A DNA stretch of 33,161 nucleotides from DASXRA01 sp036506155 (lineage in GTDB: Bacteria > Actinomycetota > Actinomycetes > Mycobacteriales > Jatrophihabitantaceae): positions 1-33,161 of the forward strand of contig DASXSF010000054.1 of the NCBI GenBank assembly GCA_036506155.1. Reading direction: 5' to 3'. Shown one piece after another: positions 22,850 to 30,674 of the stretch; position 1 is the first letter of the stretch; the number at the start of each line of letters is the position of its first letter. Position numbers and translations under genes: made by a program. The notes beneath the pieces are model-generated. The model ran no database searches, was not told the DNA's origin, and saw only the letters and a program-made list of their open reading frames with translations.

Positions 22850-23672
22850 ACGCGGCCGCGTGCGCTTCCGCCCACTGCCGGAATGTGTGCGGCGGCCGCC
22901 CGGTGACCTCGGCGACGGTCGGCAGCACCGCCGACTCGTCGAGCATTCCGTCGGCGAAGAAACGGAAGAACGCGTCGACGTACTGATCAGGCATCGCGGC
23001 ACTCATCTCGGTGCGCGCTTCGGTGTCGGTTTGACCGACGAAGCGCAACTCGCGGCCCAGCACAGTGCCGAGCACGCGGACGCGGTCGGCGGGGCGGAGC
23101 GACTCCGGGCCGGTCAGCGGGTAGACGCGTCCGTCGTGGCCCCCGAAGAGCAGCGCCTGTCCGGCTACCGCAGCAATGTCGTAGGGGTCGATCGGGGCCA
23201 CCGGCACGTCGGCGAACGGCGCCCGCACCACGTCGCCGCGGCGCAGCTGCTCGGCCCACTGCAGGGTATTGGACATGAAGCTGACCGGTCGCAGGATCGT
23301 CCAGGCCAGGCCGCTGTCCCGCAGAGCGGCCTCGGACGCGACCATGTACCGGGAGATTGCGTTGTCCAGATCACGGGCGCCGGCCGAGCTGCCGGAAAGC
23401 AGCACGACCTGCTCCGCCCCCGCCTCGCGGGCCCGCCGCAGCAGCCCGGGCATGTCGCGGTAGCCGGAGAGCAGGAACATCCCCCGCGTGCCGTTCAGCG
23501 CGTCGGCGAGTGTGTCCGGCTCGTTCAGGTCGGCGCCGACAGCGGTCACGCCGGCGGGCAGTGCGGCCGAGACCGGCCGGCGGCTAAGCGCCCGCACCGG
23601 CTCGCCGGCCGACGCCAGCACGCGGACCAGTTCCGAGCCGACGTTGCCGGTGGCGCCTGCGACCAGGATCAT
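22842..23672 (-). CDS. NAD(P)H-binding NmrA/atypical SDR oxidoreductase
   Basis: The 276-residue product begins MILVAGATGNVGSELVRVLA, the GxxGxxG dinucleotide site of atypical short-chain dehydrogenases (NmrA, SDR75-type). It continues with VRALSRRP (NADP-selecting Arg), VVLLSGSSAG, WTILRPVSFMSNTLQWAEQL (typical of NmrA/YtfG-like proteins) and APIDPYDIAAVAGQALL. The catalytic Tyr-Lys pair of classical SDRs is absent, as in this branch. Members reduce quinones or sense the NADP ratio; the function here is not known. ATG 23672 follows GGGGAG by 5 bases. It lies downstream of the small membrane protein gene, 89 bases apart on the same strand. Confidence 0.9.
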   Translation of the reverse strand: MILVAGATGNVGSELVRVLASAGEPVRALSRRPVSAALPAGVTAVGADLNEPDTLADALNGTRGMFLLSGYRDMPGLLRRAREAGAEQVVLLSGSSAGARDLDNAISRYMVASEAALRDSGLAWTILRPVSFMSNTLQWAEQLRRGDVVRAPFADVPVAPIDPYDIAAVAGQALLFGGHDGRVYPLTGPESLRPADRVRVLGTVLGRELRFVGQTDTEARTEMSAAMPDQYVDAFFRFFADGMLDESAVLPTVAEVTGRPPHTFRQWAEAHAAAFS

Positions 23673-23761
23673 CCCAACTCCCCTACAGGTTCAGGACCGC
23701 CGTGGTAACCCACGGCCGACGGAGTTCGCCGTGCTTGCCGGCTCCATCCTCGCGGGCGCGC

Positions 23762-24055
23762 TCAGCCGGCCGTCGGCGGGCGCATGCCGGCCGGCAGCGG
23801 CAGGCGCAGTCGCGGCGGCATCCGGTACTGGCCGGCACGCATCCGCACGATGAGCAGCCCGGCCGTGATCGCGCCCAACGACGCGAGCAACAACGCCAAG
23901 CCGATCGCCGCCATGCCGAGCCCGAAGACAACGCCGCGCGGGAGCCCGACCGCAGCGACGATGGGGCTCGCGAGCGCCCCGAGAACGGCGAGCCCGGCGG
24001 ACAGGAACGCGTCCAGCCACATGACCACACGTAGCGTCCGATCGAATTGCGTCAT
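23762..24055 (-). CDS. Small membrane protein of unknown function
   Basis: The 97-residue product starts MTQFDRTLRVVMWLDAFLSA and has three hydrophobic stretches: WLDAFLSAGLAVLGALASPI, VVFGLGMAAIGLALLLASLG and a shorter AITAGLLIVRM, then a proline-rich tail. No family is recognised. The start is uncertain: ATG 24055 has no strong ribosome site and a GTG at 24073 is also open. It is upstream of the NmrA-type gene on the same strand and divergent from the GH30 gene. Confidence 0.55.
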   Translation of the reverse strand: MTQFDRTLRVVMWLDAFLSAGLAVLGALASPIVAAVGLPRGVVFGLGMAAIGLALLLASLGAITAGLLIVRMRAGQYRMPPRLRLPLPAGMRPPTAG

Positions 24056-24167
24056 ACACCCGAGCCAACCCACATCTGCGCGGCGTGTCGATTACGTCAG
24101 AGGTCATGCTGGCGCTTCCGCTTTGCCCCGATGAGAGATACGTTGCCTGAGTAGGAGGTGACGACCC

Positions 24168-26087
24168 ATGCGAATGCTGATCATCGCCGGCCTCGCGCTC
24201 GCACTGTCCCCAGCTGTCGCGGCCGCAGATCCCGCCCCGCCAATTACCGCCCATGTCTGGGTCACGACGCCCGACGGCGCAGAGAAGATGCACGATCGCG
24301 GCACGGTCGCGTTCGGCGCGGCGGCGCCCGAAGTGCCGACCGTCGTGGTCGATCCGACGTTGACCTTCCAGCAGATGCAGGGCTTCGGCGGCGCGATCAC
24401 CGACTCGTCGGCCACGGTGCTGTACCGACTCTCCCCCGCTGCGCGCGCCGCCACGATGCGCTCGCTGTTCAGCCCGGTGCACGGCGACGGCCTCGACTAT
24501 CTGCGCCAGCCCGTTGGCGCGTCGGACTTCGTCGCCACCGCGGCGTACACGTACGACGACCTGGCGGCCGGCCAGACCGACTACGCGCAGCAGCACTTCT
24601 CGATCGCCCACGACCAGGCTCAGATCCTGCCGCTGCTGCGACAGGCAGAGACACTGAACCCGCGATTGCAGATAGTGGCCAGTCCGTGGAGCCCGCCGGC
24701 CTGGATGAAGACCACCGACTCGCTGATAGGTGGCCGGCTGATCGACGATCCACGGATCTACCACTCGTACGCGCTGTATCTGCTGAAGTTCGTCGAGGCC
24801 TACCGAGCGGCAGGCGTGTCGGTCGACACGATCACAGTGCAGAACGAACCGCAGAACCGCACACCGTCCGGCTATCCCGGCACCGATCTTCCGTCGTGGC
24901 AGGAAGCAAATGTCATCGAGCAGCTGGGGCCGATGCTTCGTACAGCTGGACTGCATACCCGGATCCTGGCGTACGACCACAACTGGACCGAGCACCCGGG
25001 CGACATCGCGGCGACGCCGCCGGACGAGACCGCGGACGTCAACAGCTACCCGCAGAACGTGCTCAACTCGCCGGCCGCCCGCTGGGTATACGGCGTCGCC
25101 TACCACTGCTACTCGGGCGACCCGAGCGCGATGAGCGCGCTGCACGAGCAGTTCCCGGACAACGCCATCTACTTCACCGAGTGCTCGGGCACCCAATCGT
25201 CGGACCCGGCGAACACGTTCTCCGACACGCTCAAGTGGCACGCCCGTAACCTGATCATCGGCAACACGCGCAACTGGGCCGAGACCGTAATCAACTGGAA
25301 CCTCGCGCTCGACCCCTCCGGCGGACCTCACGTTGGCGGCTGCGACACGTGCACCGGCATCGTCACGGTTGGGCCGGGCGACACGGTCACCGACAATGCC
25401 GAGTACTACACGCTCGGGCACCTGGCCCGGTTCGTCACGCCAGGCGCGGTGCGCATCGCCAGCACCTCGTTCGGCACGACCCGATGGAACGGGCAGGTCA
25501 TGGACGTCGCGTTCCGCAATCCGGACGGCAGCACCGTGCTCGTCGCACACAACGAGAACGACAACCCGCAGACCTTCGCGGTGCGCGAAGGGAACAAGTC
25601 GTTCGCCTACACGCTGCCCGGCGGCGCTCTCGCCACGTTCACCTGGCGCGGCCAGCCACCCGGCAGCACAGCGCTGCGCCAGATCGCACCGTCCGGGTGG
25701 ACCGCAAGCGCGGACCCGCCCGGCCCGACCGACCCCTGCTGCTCGGGCGACGTCGCGGCGAACGCCGTCGACGCCGACGCCAGCACGCGCTACTCGACCG
25801 GCACAGCGCAGGCTCCCGGGCAGTTCCTCCAGGTGGACTTCGGAGCCGCCCTCCCGGCCCGGCGCGTCGTCTTCGACACCGGCGTGTCGGTGGGCGACTA
25901 CCCGCGTGGCTACACCGTCACGACCAGCCGAGACGGCACGCACTGGACGACCGTGGCCAGCGGTGCCGGTAGCGGCCAATTCACGACGGTCGATCTCATG
26001 GGCGCGCCGGTGCGGTACGTGCGCGCCACGCTGACGGCGGCCGCCCCGAGCTGGTGGAGTGTGGCCGACATTCGGGCTTACCGGTAG
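24168..26087 (+). CDS. Secreted GH30-family glycosidase with a C-terminal discoidin (CBM32-like) domain
   Basis: The 639-residue product opens with a signal peptide (MRMLIIAGLALALSPAVAAA). The GH30 fold follows: FQQMQGFGGAITDSSATVLY, PVGASDFVATAAYTYDDL, VASPWSPPAWMKTTDSL, the acid/base Glu227 in TVQNEPQ and the nucleophile Glu338 in YFTECSG. The C-terminal part from about 500 to 639 carries a galactose-binding/discoidin domain (VDADASTRYSTGTAQAPGQF, LQVDFGAALPARRVVF, YVRATLTAA). GH30 enzymes cleave beta-glucosidic, xylosidic or glucosylceramide bonds. Acting outside the cell, it would release glucose or similar sugars from polymers or glycolipids. TAGGAGGT lies 8 bases before the ATG. Tandem hairpins follow the stop. 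Confidence 0.92.
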   Translation: MRMLIIAGLALALSPAVAAADPAPPITAHVWVTTPDGAEKMHDRGTVAFGAAAPEVPTVVVDPTLTFQQMQGFGGAITDSSATVLYRLSPAARAATMRSLFSPVHGDGLDYLRQPVGASDFVATAAYTYDDLAAGQTDYAQQHFSIAHDQAQILPLLRQAETLNPRLQIVASPWSPPAWMKTTDSLIGGRLIDDPRIYHSYALYLLKFVEAYRAAGVSVDTITVQNEPQNRTPSGYPGTDLPSWQEANVIEQLGPMLRTAGLHTRILAYDHNWTEHPGDIAATPPDETADVNSYPQNVLNSPAARWVYGVAYHCYSGDPSAMSALHEQFPDNAIYFTECSGTQSSDPANTFSDTLKWHARNLIIGNTRNWAETVINWNLALDPSGGPHVGGCDTCTGIVTVGPGDTVTDNAEYYTLGHLARFVTPGAVRIASTSFGTTRWNGQVMDVAFRNPDGSTVLVAHNENDNPQTFAVREGNKSFAYTLPGGALATFTWRGQPPGSTALRQIAPSGWTASADPPGPTDPCCSGDVAANAVDADASTRYSTGTAQAPGQFLQVDFGAALPARRVVFDTGVSVGDYPRGYTVTTSRDGTHWTTVASGAGSGQFTTVDLMGAPVRYVRATLTAAAPSWWSVADIRAYR

Positions 26088-26125
26088 ATCCCGCCTGCGC
26101 CGACCCGAGCTGATTCATCCCGCTT

Positions 26126-26213
26126 CGCGCCTTCGGCGCGGGCCGCGTCGCAGCGGCGGCCCTTCGCGCGAGCACTCATCGCCGCGTGGTTGCGCTTGCC
26201 GGATGCCTCCGGC
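26126..26213. terminator. Three hairpins between convergent genes
   Basis: CGCGCC-ttc-GGCGCG (26126-26140), GGGCCGC-N9-GCGGCCC (26140-26162) and GCCGGA-tgcc-TCCGGC (26198-26213), the last followed by TGTTT. They fill the gap between the GH30 stop and the end of the convergent TfoX-type gene and can terminate both directions. Confidence 0.6.
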
Positions 26214-26227
26214 TGTTTGCTACGCCG

Positions 26228-26560
26228 TCACTTCGGGGGGAGGGTGCGGGCGTAGGCGACGCCGCGGTAGACCCACTGCGCGAACTCCGCGTCGCTGCCG
26301 AGCCCATCCGTGTCGACGCGTAGCCAGCCGTCCATTTCCCGGCCGCGCATGACGAACGGCCGCGCGTGCGGCTGCGCCGCCAGCTGCTCGGTTTGGGCGG
26401 GGTCGACTCGCAACAACAGCCCGCCCTGGCTGCTCGCACTGACGGCCATGTTGCCGTTAATCAGGAAGGCAAGCCCGCCGAACATGCGCTTTTCGGTCAG
26501 GCCGGGCTCGCCGTTCAGCTGCCCACGGATGCGGTCGGCGAGCTGCTCGTCATACGCCAT
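26228..26560 (-). CDS. TfoX/Sxy N-terminal-domain protein
   Basis: The 110-residue product begins MAYDEQLADRIRGQLNGEPG, then LTEKRMFGGLAFLINGNMAV, the hallmark of the TfoX N-terminal domain, followed by LLLRVDPAQTEQL and REMDGWLRVD. In enterobacteria Sxy/TfoX activates competence genes, but stand-alone N-terminal-domain proteins in actinomycetes are of unknown function. The length is typical for the single-domain form. It is convergent with the GH30 gene, with tandem hairpins between. No regulatory partner lies beside it. ATG 26560 starts directly at the conserved N-terminus. Confidence 0.88.
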   Translation of the reverse strand: MAYDEQLADRIRGQLNGEPGLTEKRMFGGLAFLINGNMAVSASSQGGLLLRVDPAQTEQLAAQPHARPFVMRGREMDGWLRVDTDGLGSDAEFAQWVYRGVAYARTLPPK

Positions 26561-26593
26561 CGTCGCAGTATCCGCGTCGGGGACGACAACGCG

Positions 26594-26803
26594 TCAGGAC
26601 GACGATTTGCGCGGCCGCTCGGTGAACTGGCAGCCACCGCGGTGCCGCTCGGGCAGCATGCAGACACGGCCCGTGGGCAAATGCGTCGTGCCGCAGCGGT
26701 GCATGGCCGCTGCGGTCTGGTCTATCTCGATGTTGTGCAGCCCCAACCGGTGGATTGAGCTGACAGGTGGGGGCTGGTACGCCGGCAGTAGGCGACGGTC
26801 CAT
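26594..26803 (-). CDS. Small Cys/His-rich protein, possible zinc binder
   Basis: The 69-residue product starts MDRRLLPAYQPPPVSSIHRL and ends with a block of Cys and His: MHRCGTTHLPTGRVCMLPER followed by HRGGCQF. The pattern C-x3-H...C-x6-H-x3-C resembles small actinobacterial proteins that end 'CxLPxxHxGGCxF'; they are annotated as hypothetical. ATG 26803 has AGAGGA 8 bases upstream. It is upstream of the TfoX-type gene on the same strand (33 bases) and may be co-transcribed. Metal binding is inferred from the spacing only. Confidence 0.6.
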   Translation of the reverse strand: MDRRLLPAYQPPPVSSIHRLGLHNIEIDQTAAAMHRCGTTHLPTGRVCMLPERHRGGCQFTERPRKSSS

Positions 26804-26889
26804 CGCGGCGATCCTCTGTGCTGACGAGGACTTGTGCGCTCCAGCCTGCGCCGAACGTGGCGCCACCGCAAGAGGGCCTCGGTGCGTCC

Positions 26890-26917
26890 TTGCGCTGCGC
26901 GAGATCTGCGCTAGCGT
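26890..26917 (+). promoter_or_regulatory. Housekeeping-type promoter candidate for ctaD
   Basis: TTGCGC (26890-26895) and TAGCGT (26912-26917) are 16 bases apart, a fair sigma-70-like match. Transcription would begin about 45 bases before the short leader ORF at 26967 and about 65 before ctaD. Confidence 0.35.
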
Positions 26918-26966
26918 GCTGAGTGGGCCAAACGAACAGCCGACCCGCCAAGGCGCGGGAGCCGTC

Positions 26967-26993
26967 GTGACACGTATCTGGATATCGCTGTGA
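26967..26993 (+). CDS. Possible 8-residue leader ORF overlapping ctaD
   Basis: GTG 26967 opens MTRIWISL and stops at 26991-26993, overlapping the GTG of ctaD as GTGA. GGGAG lies about 6 bases before the leader start, whereas ctaD has no ribosome site of its own. This arrangement suggests that ctaD is translated by termination-reinitiation from the leader. It may simply be a translational start device rather than a sensing leader. Confidence 0.45.
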   Translation: MTRIWISL

Positions 26994-28702
26994 CGGCCAC
27001 TCGGGACCGTCCTGTCGTCGAGCTGAGCCCGGCGCCCATCGCGCGCGGGCCGGTGCAACGTGATTCGAAGGGCGCGTGGTTCCTACAACTGCTGCGGACC
27101 ACCGACCACAAGATCATCGCTCGGCTGTACCTCGTCGCGTCGCTGGGCTTCTTCATGGCCGGCGGCCTGATGGCGATGCTGATGCGTGCGGAACTGGCAC
27201 GCCCTGGCATGCAGTTCCTGTCGTCGGAGCAGTACAACCAGCTGTTCACCGAGCACGGCACGATTATGCTGCTGCTGTTCGCGACGCCGATGGTCTTCGC
27301 GTTCGCGAACTTCGTGCTGCCGCTGCAGATCGGCTCGCCCGATGTCGCGTTCCCGAGGCTGAACGCCTTCTCGTTCTGGCTGTTCCTCTTCGGCGGGCTC
27401 ATGGTGCTGTCCGGGTTCATCGTGCCGGGCGGCGCGGCCGACTTCGGCTGGTACGCCTACTCTCCGCTGACGAGCGACATGAACTCACCCGGTGTGGGCG
27501 GCGATTTGTGGATCATGGGTCTGGTGCTGGCCGGTCTGGGCACGATCTTGGGCGCCGTCAACATGGTGACCACGGTGATCACGTTGCGCGCGCCCGGCAT
27601 GACGATGTTCCGGATGCCGATCTTCACCTGGAACATCCTGGCGACCAGCATCATGGTGCTGTTGGCATTCCCGATCCTGACCGCGGCGTTGCTCGTGCTG
27701 TGGGTCGACCGGCACCTGCACGCGAAGGTGTTCGAGTCCTCCAACGGCGGGGCGATCATGTGGCAGCACCTGTTTTGGTTCTTCGGCCACCCCGAGGTCT
27801 ACATCGTCGCGCTGCCGTTCTTCGGCATCATCACCGAGATCATCCCGGTGTTCAGCCGCAAACCACTGTTCGGCTACAAGGGCATGATCCTCGCCACGTT
27901 CGCGATCATGGGCCTGTCCATGACTGTGTGGGCGCACCACATGTTCACCACCGGGGCGGTGCTGCTGCCGTTCTTCTCGCTGATGACGTTCCTGATCGCG
28001 GTGCCCACCGGGGTGAAGTTCTTCAACTGGATAGGCACCATGTGGCGCGGCTCGATCACGTTCGAGACACCCATGCTGTTCGCGGTCGGCTTCCTGGTGA
28101 CGTTCCTGTTCGGCGGGCTGTCCGGCATCATCCTGGCCTCGCCGCCACTCGACTTCCACCTCGGCGACACGTACTTCGTGGTGGCCCACTTCCACTACGT
28201 GCTGTTCGGCACGATCGTCTTCGCCGTGTTCGGCGGCATCTACTTCTGGTTCCCGAAGTTCGCCGGCCGTTACATGGACGAGAAACTCGGCAAGCTGCAC
28301 TTCTGGCTGACCTTCGTCGGCTTCCACACGACGTTCCTGGTGCAGCACTGGCTGGGTAACGAGGGCATGCCCCGCCGTTACGCCGACTACCTGCCCAGTG
28401 ACGGGTTCACCACGCTGAACACCGTCTCGACGATCGGCGCATTCATCCTCGGGGCGTCGATGCTGCCGTTCCTCTACAACCTGTACAAGTCCTACCGCTA
28501 CGGCGAGATCGTCACCGCCGAGGATCCATGGGGCTTCGGCAACTCCCTGGAATGGGCGACGTCGTCGCCGCCGCCCCGCCACAACTTCACCCACATGCCG
28601 CGCATCCGCTCGGAGCGACCCGCGTTCGAGTACCACTACCCGACTATCGCCGAACGGCTCGAGGCCGAGGCACACGCGGGACGCGTCACCGAGCACGGCT
28701 AG
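26990..28702 (+). CDS. ctaD: Cytochrome c oxidase subunit I (heme-copper oxidase, type A1)
   Basis: The 570-residue product is a full-length aa3-type subunit I with twelve membrane helices. Heme a ligands are His89 (TEHGTIM) and His402; the heme a3 ligand is His400 (VVAHFHYVLFG). CuB is held by His267 in FGHPEVY, with the Glu269 gate and Tyr271 cross-link, and by His316-His317 (WAHHMFTTG). The K-channel Lys is in PTGVKFFNW. It reduces O2 at the end of the respiratory chain. No ctaC, ctaE or other oxidase subunit genes are present, so it is an orphan copy, as actinomycetes often carry. GTG 26990 overlaps the stop of a short leader ORF. It is convergent with the DUF6458 gene. Confidence 0.97.
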   Translation: MTATRDRPVVELSPAPIARGPVQRDSKGAWFLQLLRTTDHKIIARLYLVASLGFFMAGGLMAMLMRAELARPGMQFLSSEQYNQLFTEHGTIMLLLFATPMVFAFANFVLPLQIGSPDVAFPRLNAFSFWLFLFGGLMVLSGFIVPGGAADFGWYAYSPLTSDMNSPGVGGDLWIMGLVLAGLGTILGAVNMVTTVITLRAPGMTMFRMPIFTWNILATSIMVLLAFPILTAALLVLWVDRHLHAKVFESSNGGAIMWQHLFWFFGHPEVYIVALPFFGIITEIIPVFSRKPLFGYKGMILATFAIMGLSMTVWAHHMFTTGAVLLPFFSLMTFLIAVPTGVKFFNWIGTMWRGSITFETPMLFAVGFLVTFLFGGLSGIILASPPLDFHLGDTYFVVAHFHYVLFGTIVFAVFGGIYFWFPKFAGRYMDEKLGKLHFWLTFVGFHTTFLVQHWLGNEGMPRRYADYLPSDGFTTLNTVSTIGAFILGASMLPFLYNLYKSYRYGEIVTAEDPWGFGNSLEWATSSPPPRHNFTHMPRIRSERPAFEYHYPTIAERLEAEAHAGRVTEHG

Positions 28703-28724
28703 CGCAGCACGTGGGCGTGCCGCT
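28701..28724. terminator. Imperfect hairpin after ctaD
   Basis: AGCG-ca-GCAC-gtgggc-GTGC-CGCT overlaps the ctaD stop and lies before the end of the convergent DUF6458 gene. It has a two-base bulge and no T-tract. It is a plausible terminator between the two genes. Confidence 0.35.
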
Positions 28725-28732
28725 ACAGCGGT

Positions 28733-28981
28733 TCACCGGTAGTAGCGGCGTGGCGGCGCGCCCGGCTCTATGTAGTCCTCGTCGTGGTGGTAGATGTCCG
28801 TACGCCGGCGCATGGTCAGCAGCATGACGGAGAGGATCAATCCGATGATGCCGACGATCATGAGGATCACTCCGATCGTGCCGACGTTGAACCCGTTCGT
28901 GTTCTGGTCATAGACCGCGAAGCGCAGGATCGCGCCGACGGCAATGACAATGAGGCTGGTTGCCAGACCACCCGTACCCAT
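28733..28981 (-). CDS. DUF6458-family small membrane protein
   Basis: The 82-residue product starts MGTGGLATSLIVIAVGAILR and has two hydrophobic helices (the first in SLIVIAVGAILRFAV, the second in VGTIGVILMIVGIIGLILSV), then a charged tail with a His/Asp/Glu cluster (YHHDEDYIE) and Arg at the end. The conserved phrase INxxGxNVxTIGxILMIVG marks the DUF6458 family, a small protein typical of actinomycetes with unknown role. GAGGAG lies 5 bases before ATG 28981. The stop of the CsbD-like gene is one base upstream, so both are co-translated. Envelope stress is a plausible setting because of the upstream promoter. Confidence 0.85.
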   Translation of the reverse strand: MGTGGLATSLIVIAVGAILRFAVYDQNTNGFNVGTIGVILMIVGIIGLILSVMLLTMRRRTDIYHHDEDYIEPGAPPRRYYR

Positions 28982-28982
28982 A

Positions 28983-29159
28983 TCAGCTCCTCACCCAGTT
29001 GCGTCGCCAGCCCCTGAGGGTCTCGCTGACGTTCGCTTTCACTCGATCGCTTCGTGCCTGCGTCGCCTCTCGCCGGTCGCCGGTGAGACGGCCCATCAGC
29101 ACCTTCAGGCGGCCCATGAGGCGCTGCCCGGAAGTACTGATCCTGCGTGTGGTCTGCAC
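28983..29159 (-). CDS. CsbD-like small stress protein
   Basis: The 58-residue product starts at GTG 29159 and reads RLMGRLKVLMGRLTGDRREA, TQARSDRVKANVSETL, then RGWRRNWVRS. The heptad-like pattern G-(K/R)-x-x-G-x-x-T-G-(N/D)-x-x-x-E-x-x-x-x-(D)-x-x-K-x-N resembles the CsbD family, whose B. subtilis namesake is a SigB-dependent general stress protein. The strong AAGGAGG is 5 bases before the GTG. A GTTT-N16-GGGTA promoter lies about 26 bases further upstream, which fits stress control. It forms an operon with DUF6458 (one base between stop and start). The CsbD match rests on a short pattern, so the family call is moderate, but the gene itself is well supported. Confidence 0.7.
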   Translation of the reverse strand: MQTTRRISTSGQRLMGRLKVLMGRLTGDRREATQARSDRVKANVSETLRGWRRNWVRS

Positions 29160-29184
29160 GATGTCCTCCTTACGGTCTAGGTGC

Positions 29185-29209
29185 TACCCGTGGGCTGCGG
29201 CGTCCAAAC
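29185..29209 (-). promoter_or_regulatory. SigB/SigF-type promoter for the CsbD-like/DUF6458 operon
   Basis: On the leftward strand, GTTT (29209-29206) and GGGTA (29189-29185) are exactly 16 bases apart. This is the consensus for actinobacterial general-stress sigma factors. Transcription would start about 20 bases before the GTG at 29159, leaving a short leader with the AAGGAGG site. Confidence 0.7.
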
Positions 29210-29290
29210 TGCTCCTGACGTGGCGCGCCGGTGGGTACCGGCAGCGTGGCGGGCTCCGAGTCAGGGGAGTCGCCTTGGAACGGCACTGCC

Positions 29291-30559
29291 CTAGCGTTCG
29301 AGCAGCTTCCGGATGAGGTGCAGCGCGGCGACCACGACGCGGCGACGGATCTCGGCTCGCGATCCGGGCAGCGTGATCCGGCGTGCCAGCGTCGTGCCTA
29401 CGCCGGCCACGCACAGATGCACGAGCCCGACGGGCTTCGCCGCGCTTCCGCCATCCGGACCGGCGACACCCGTGACGCCGACGCCGATGTCGGCGCCGAG
29501 CTGTCTGCGCGCGCCGACTGCCATCGCCTCCGCCACCTCGGCGCTCACCGCGCCGACGCCCTCCATGAGCCCGGCGGGGACGCCGAGCTCTTGCTCCTTG
29601 GCCGAGTTCGCGTACGCGACGAACCCGCCGAGTACATACGCCGACGAGCCTGGCCGTTCGGTCAGCCGCCCGGCGAGCAGGCCGGCGGTGCACGACTCGG
29701 CGGTCGCGATCGTGAGCCCGCGGCGGAGTAGTCCGTCGGCGACGATGTCGTCGATCGTCCGCCCGTCGGGCGAGAACAGCGTGTCCGGGTAGGCCGCGGC
29801 GATCAGGGCGGCGAGGTCGCGGTACGCCGGTTCGGCGGCGACGCCGTAGCGGGTGACGATCTCCAGTTCGCCGTCGCGCAGGCAGGTCGTGATCTCCAGG
29901 TCCGCGAGCCGTGCGGACGCGTCCCGCAGGGTCGCCGCAAGCTCGGACTCCGGCGTGCCCCACAGCCGCAAGGTGCGCTGCCGCAGCTCGGCGCGCTGTG
30001 CCAGCGCCGTCCGGACGGCGGGATCTGCCAGTGCAGCGGGCCACATCGGCTGCAGCTCGCGAGGCGGTCCGGGCAGCACGACGACCGGCGGCCCCGACAG
30101 CCCGTCGGCACTTGGTACCACGAGGCCAGGTGCAGTGCCGACCGGCTCTATAACCGAGGCGCCCAGTGGGACGAGCGCCTGCTTGCGGGTGGCCGCGGCC
30201 GTCGCGTCCGGGTCGAGGTGCCAGCCGCGCCCGGCACTCAGGCGCTCGACGATTGCCGCGATCCGCAGTTCCAGGGCCACGTCCAGGCGCAGCGGTCGGC
30301 CCTGCACCTCGGCAACGACCTCGACGGTCAGGTCGTCGGCGGTGGGACCCAAGCCGCCGGACGTGATGACCAGGTCGGCCGAGCGCGAGAAGCGCAGCGC
30401 GGTGCGCAGGTCGTCCGGCCGATCGCCCACCACGAGGACGTATGCGACGTCCACGCCGTCAACCCGCAGCCGCTCTGCCAGCCACGGCCCGTTGCGGTCG
30501 GTGACTCGGCCCGTGAGCACCTCCGTCCCCGTCACGATGATCGCCGCCCGGCTCCTCAC
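29291..30559 (-). CDS. cinA: CinA-family protein (MoCF domain plus PncC-type NMN deamidase domain)
   Basis: The 422-residue product has the two CinA domains. The N-terminal MoCF-like part opens VRSRAAIIVTGTEVLTGRVT, with LVITSGGLGPTADDLTVEVV and VVVLPGPPRELQPMW. The C-terminal PncC part has TIATAESCTAGLLAGRLTER, SSAYVLGGFVAYANSAKEQE and GVGVTGVAGPDGGSAAKPVG. CinA-type proteins can hydrolyse ADP-ribose and deamidate nicotinamide mononucleotide for NAD recycling. GTG 30559 is chosen because it starts at the conserved domain; there is no ribosome site, and TACGAT lies 6 bases upstream, the pattern of a leaderless transcript. An earlier GTG (30592) would add 11 residues. It is divergent from the ribosomal protection GTPase gene. 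Confidence 0.95.
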   Translation of the reverse strand: MRSRAAIIVTGTEVLTGRVTDRNGPWLAERLRVDGVDVAYVLVVGDRPDDLRTALRFSRSADLVITSGGLGPTADDLTVEVVAEVQGRPLRLDVALELRIAAIVERLSAGRGWHLDPDATAAATRKQALVPLGASVIEPVGTAPGLVVPSADGLSGPPVVVLPGPPRELQPMWPAALADPAVRTALAQRAELRQRTLRLWGTPESELAATLRDASARLADLEITTCLRDGELEIVTRYGVAAEPAYRDLAALIAAAYPDTLFSPDGRTIDDIVADGLLRRGLTIATAESCTAGLLAGRLTERPGSSAYVLGGFVAYANSAKEQELGVPAGLMEGVGAVSAEVAEAMAVGARRQLGADIGVGVTGVAGPDGGSAAKPVGLVHLCVAGVGTTLARRITLPGSRAEIRRRVVVAALHLIRKLLER

Positions 30560-30565
30560 CCGCGC

Positions 30566-30571
30566 ATCGTA
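30566..30571 (-). promoter_or_regulatory. -10 element TACGAT consistent with a leaderless cinA transcript
   Basis: TACGAT (30571-30566, leftward) is separated from GTG 30559 by 6 bases, so transcription would start at or next to the start codon. No convincing -35 box is seen at the usual distance. The absence of a ribosome site supports leaderless translation. Confidence 0.45.
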
Positions 30572-30674
30572 AATGCCTTGCCCGCGCGCCACGCGCTCTG
30601 CTGCACTGTGGGCATGCGTGCAGCCCTCATGTCCACTCAGCTGCTATTCGCCTACCCGAAGGACATGACCTGCA

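Noticed and set aside
24097..24104. TCAGAGGT half-site of the FadR-type palindrome upstream of GH30 (and a CCTCTGA at 15829 before the aldolase)
   Set aside because: Only half of the dyad is present; an 8-base match is expected by chance about once in a window of this size counting both strands.
23691..25979. Very long leftward open frame opposite the GH30 gene, and similar long frames opposite and within ctaD
   Set aside because: Low-complexity Arg/Val/Asp composition and full overlap with strongly recognised genes; these are products of high GC content.
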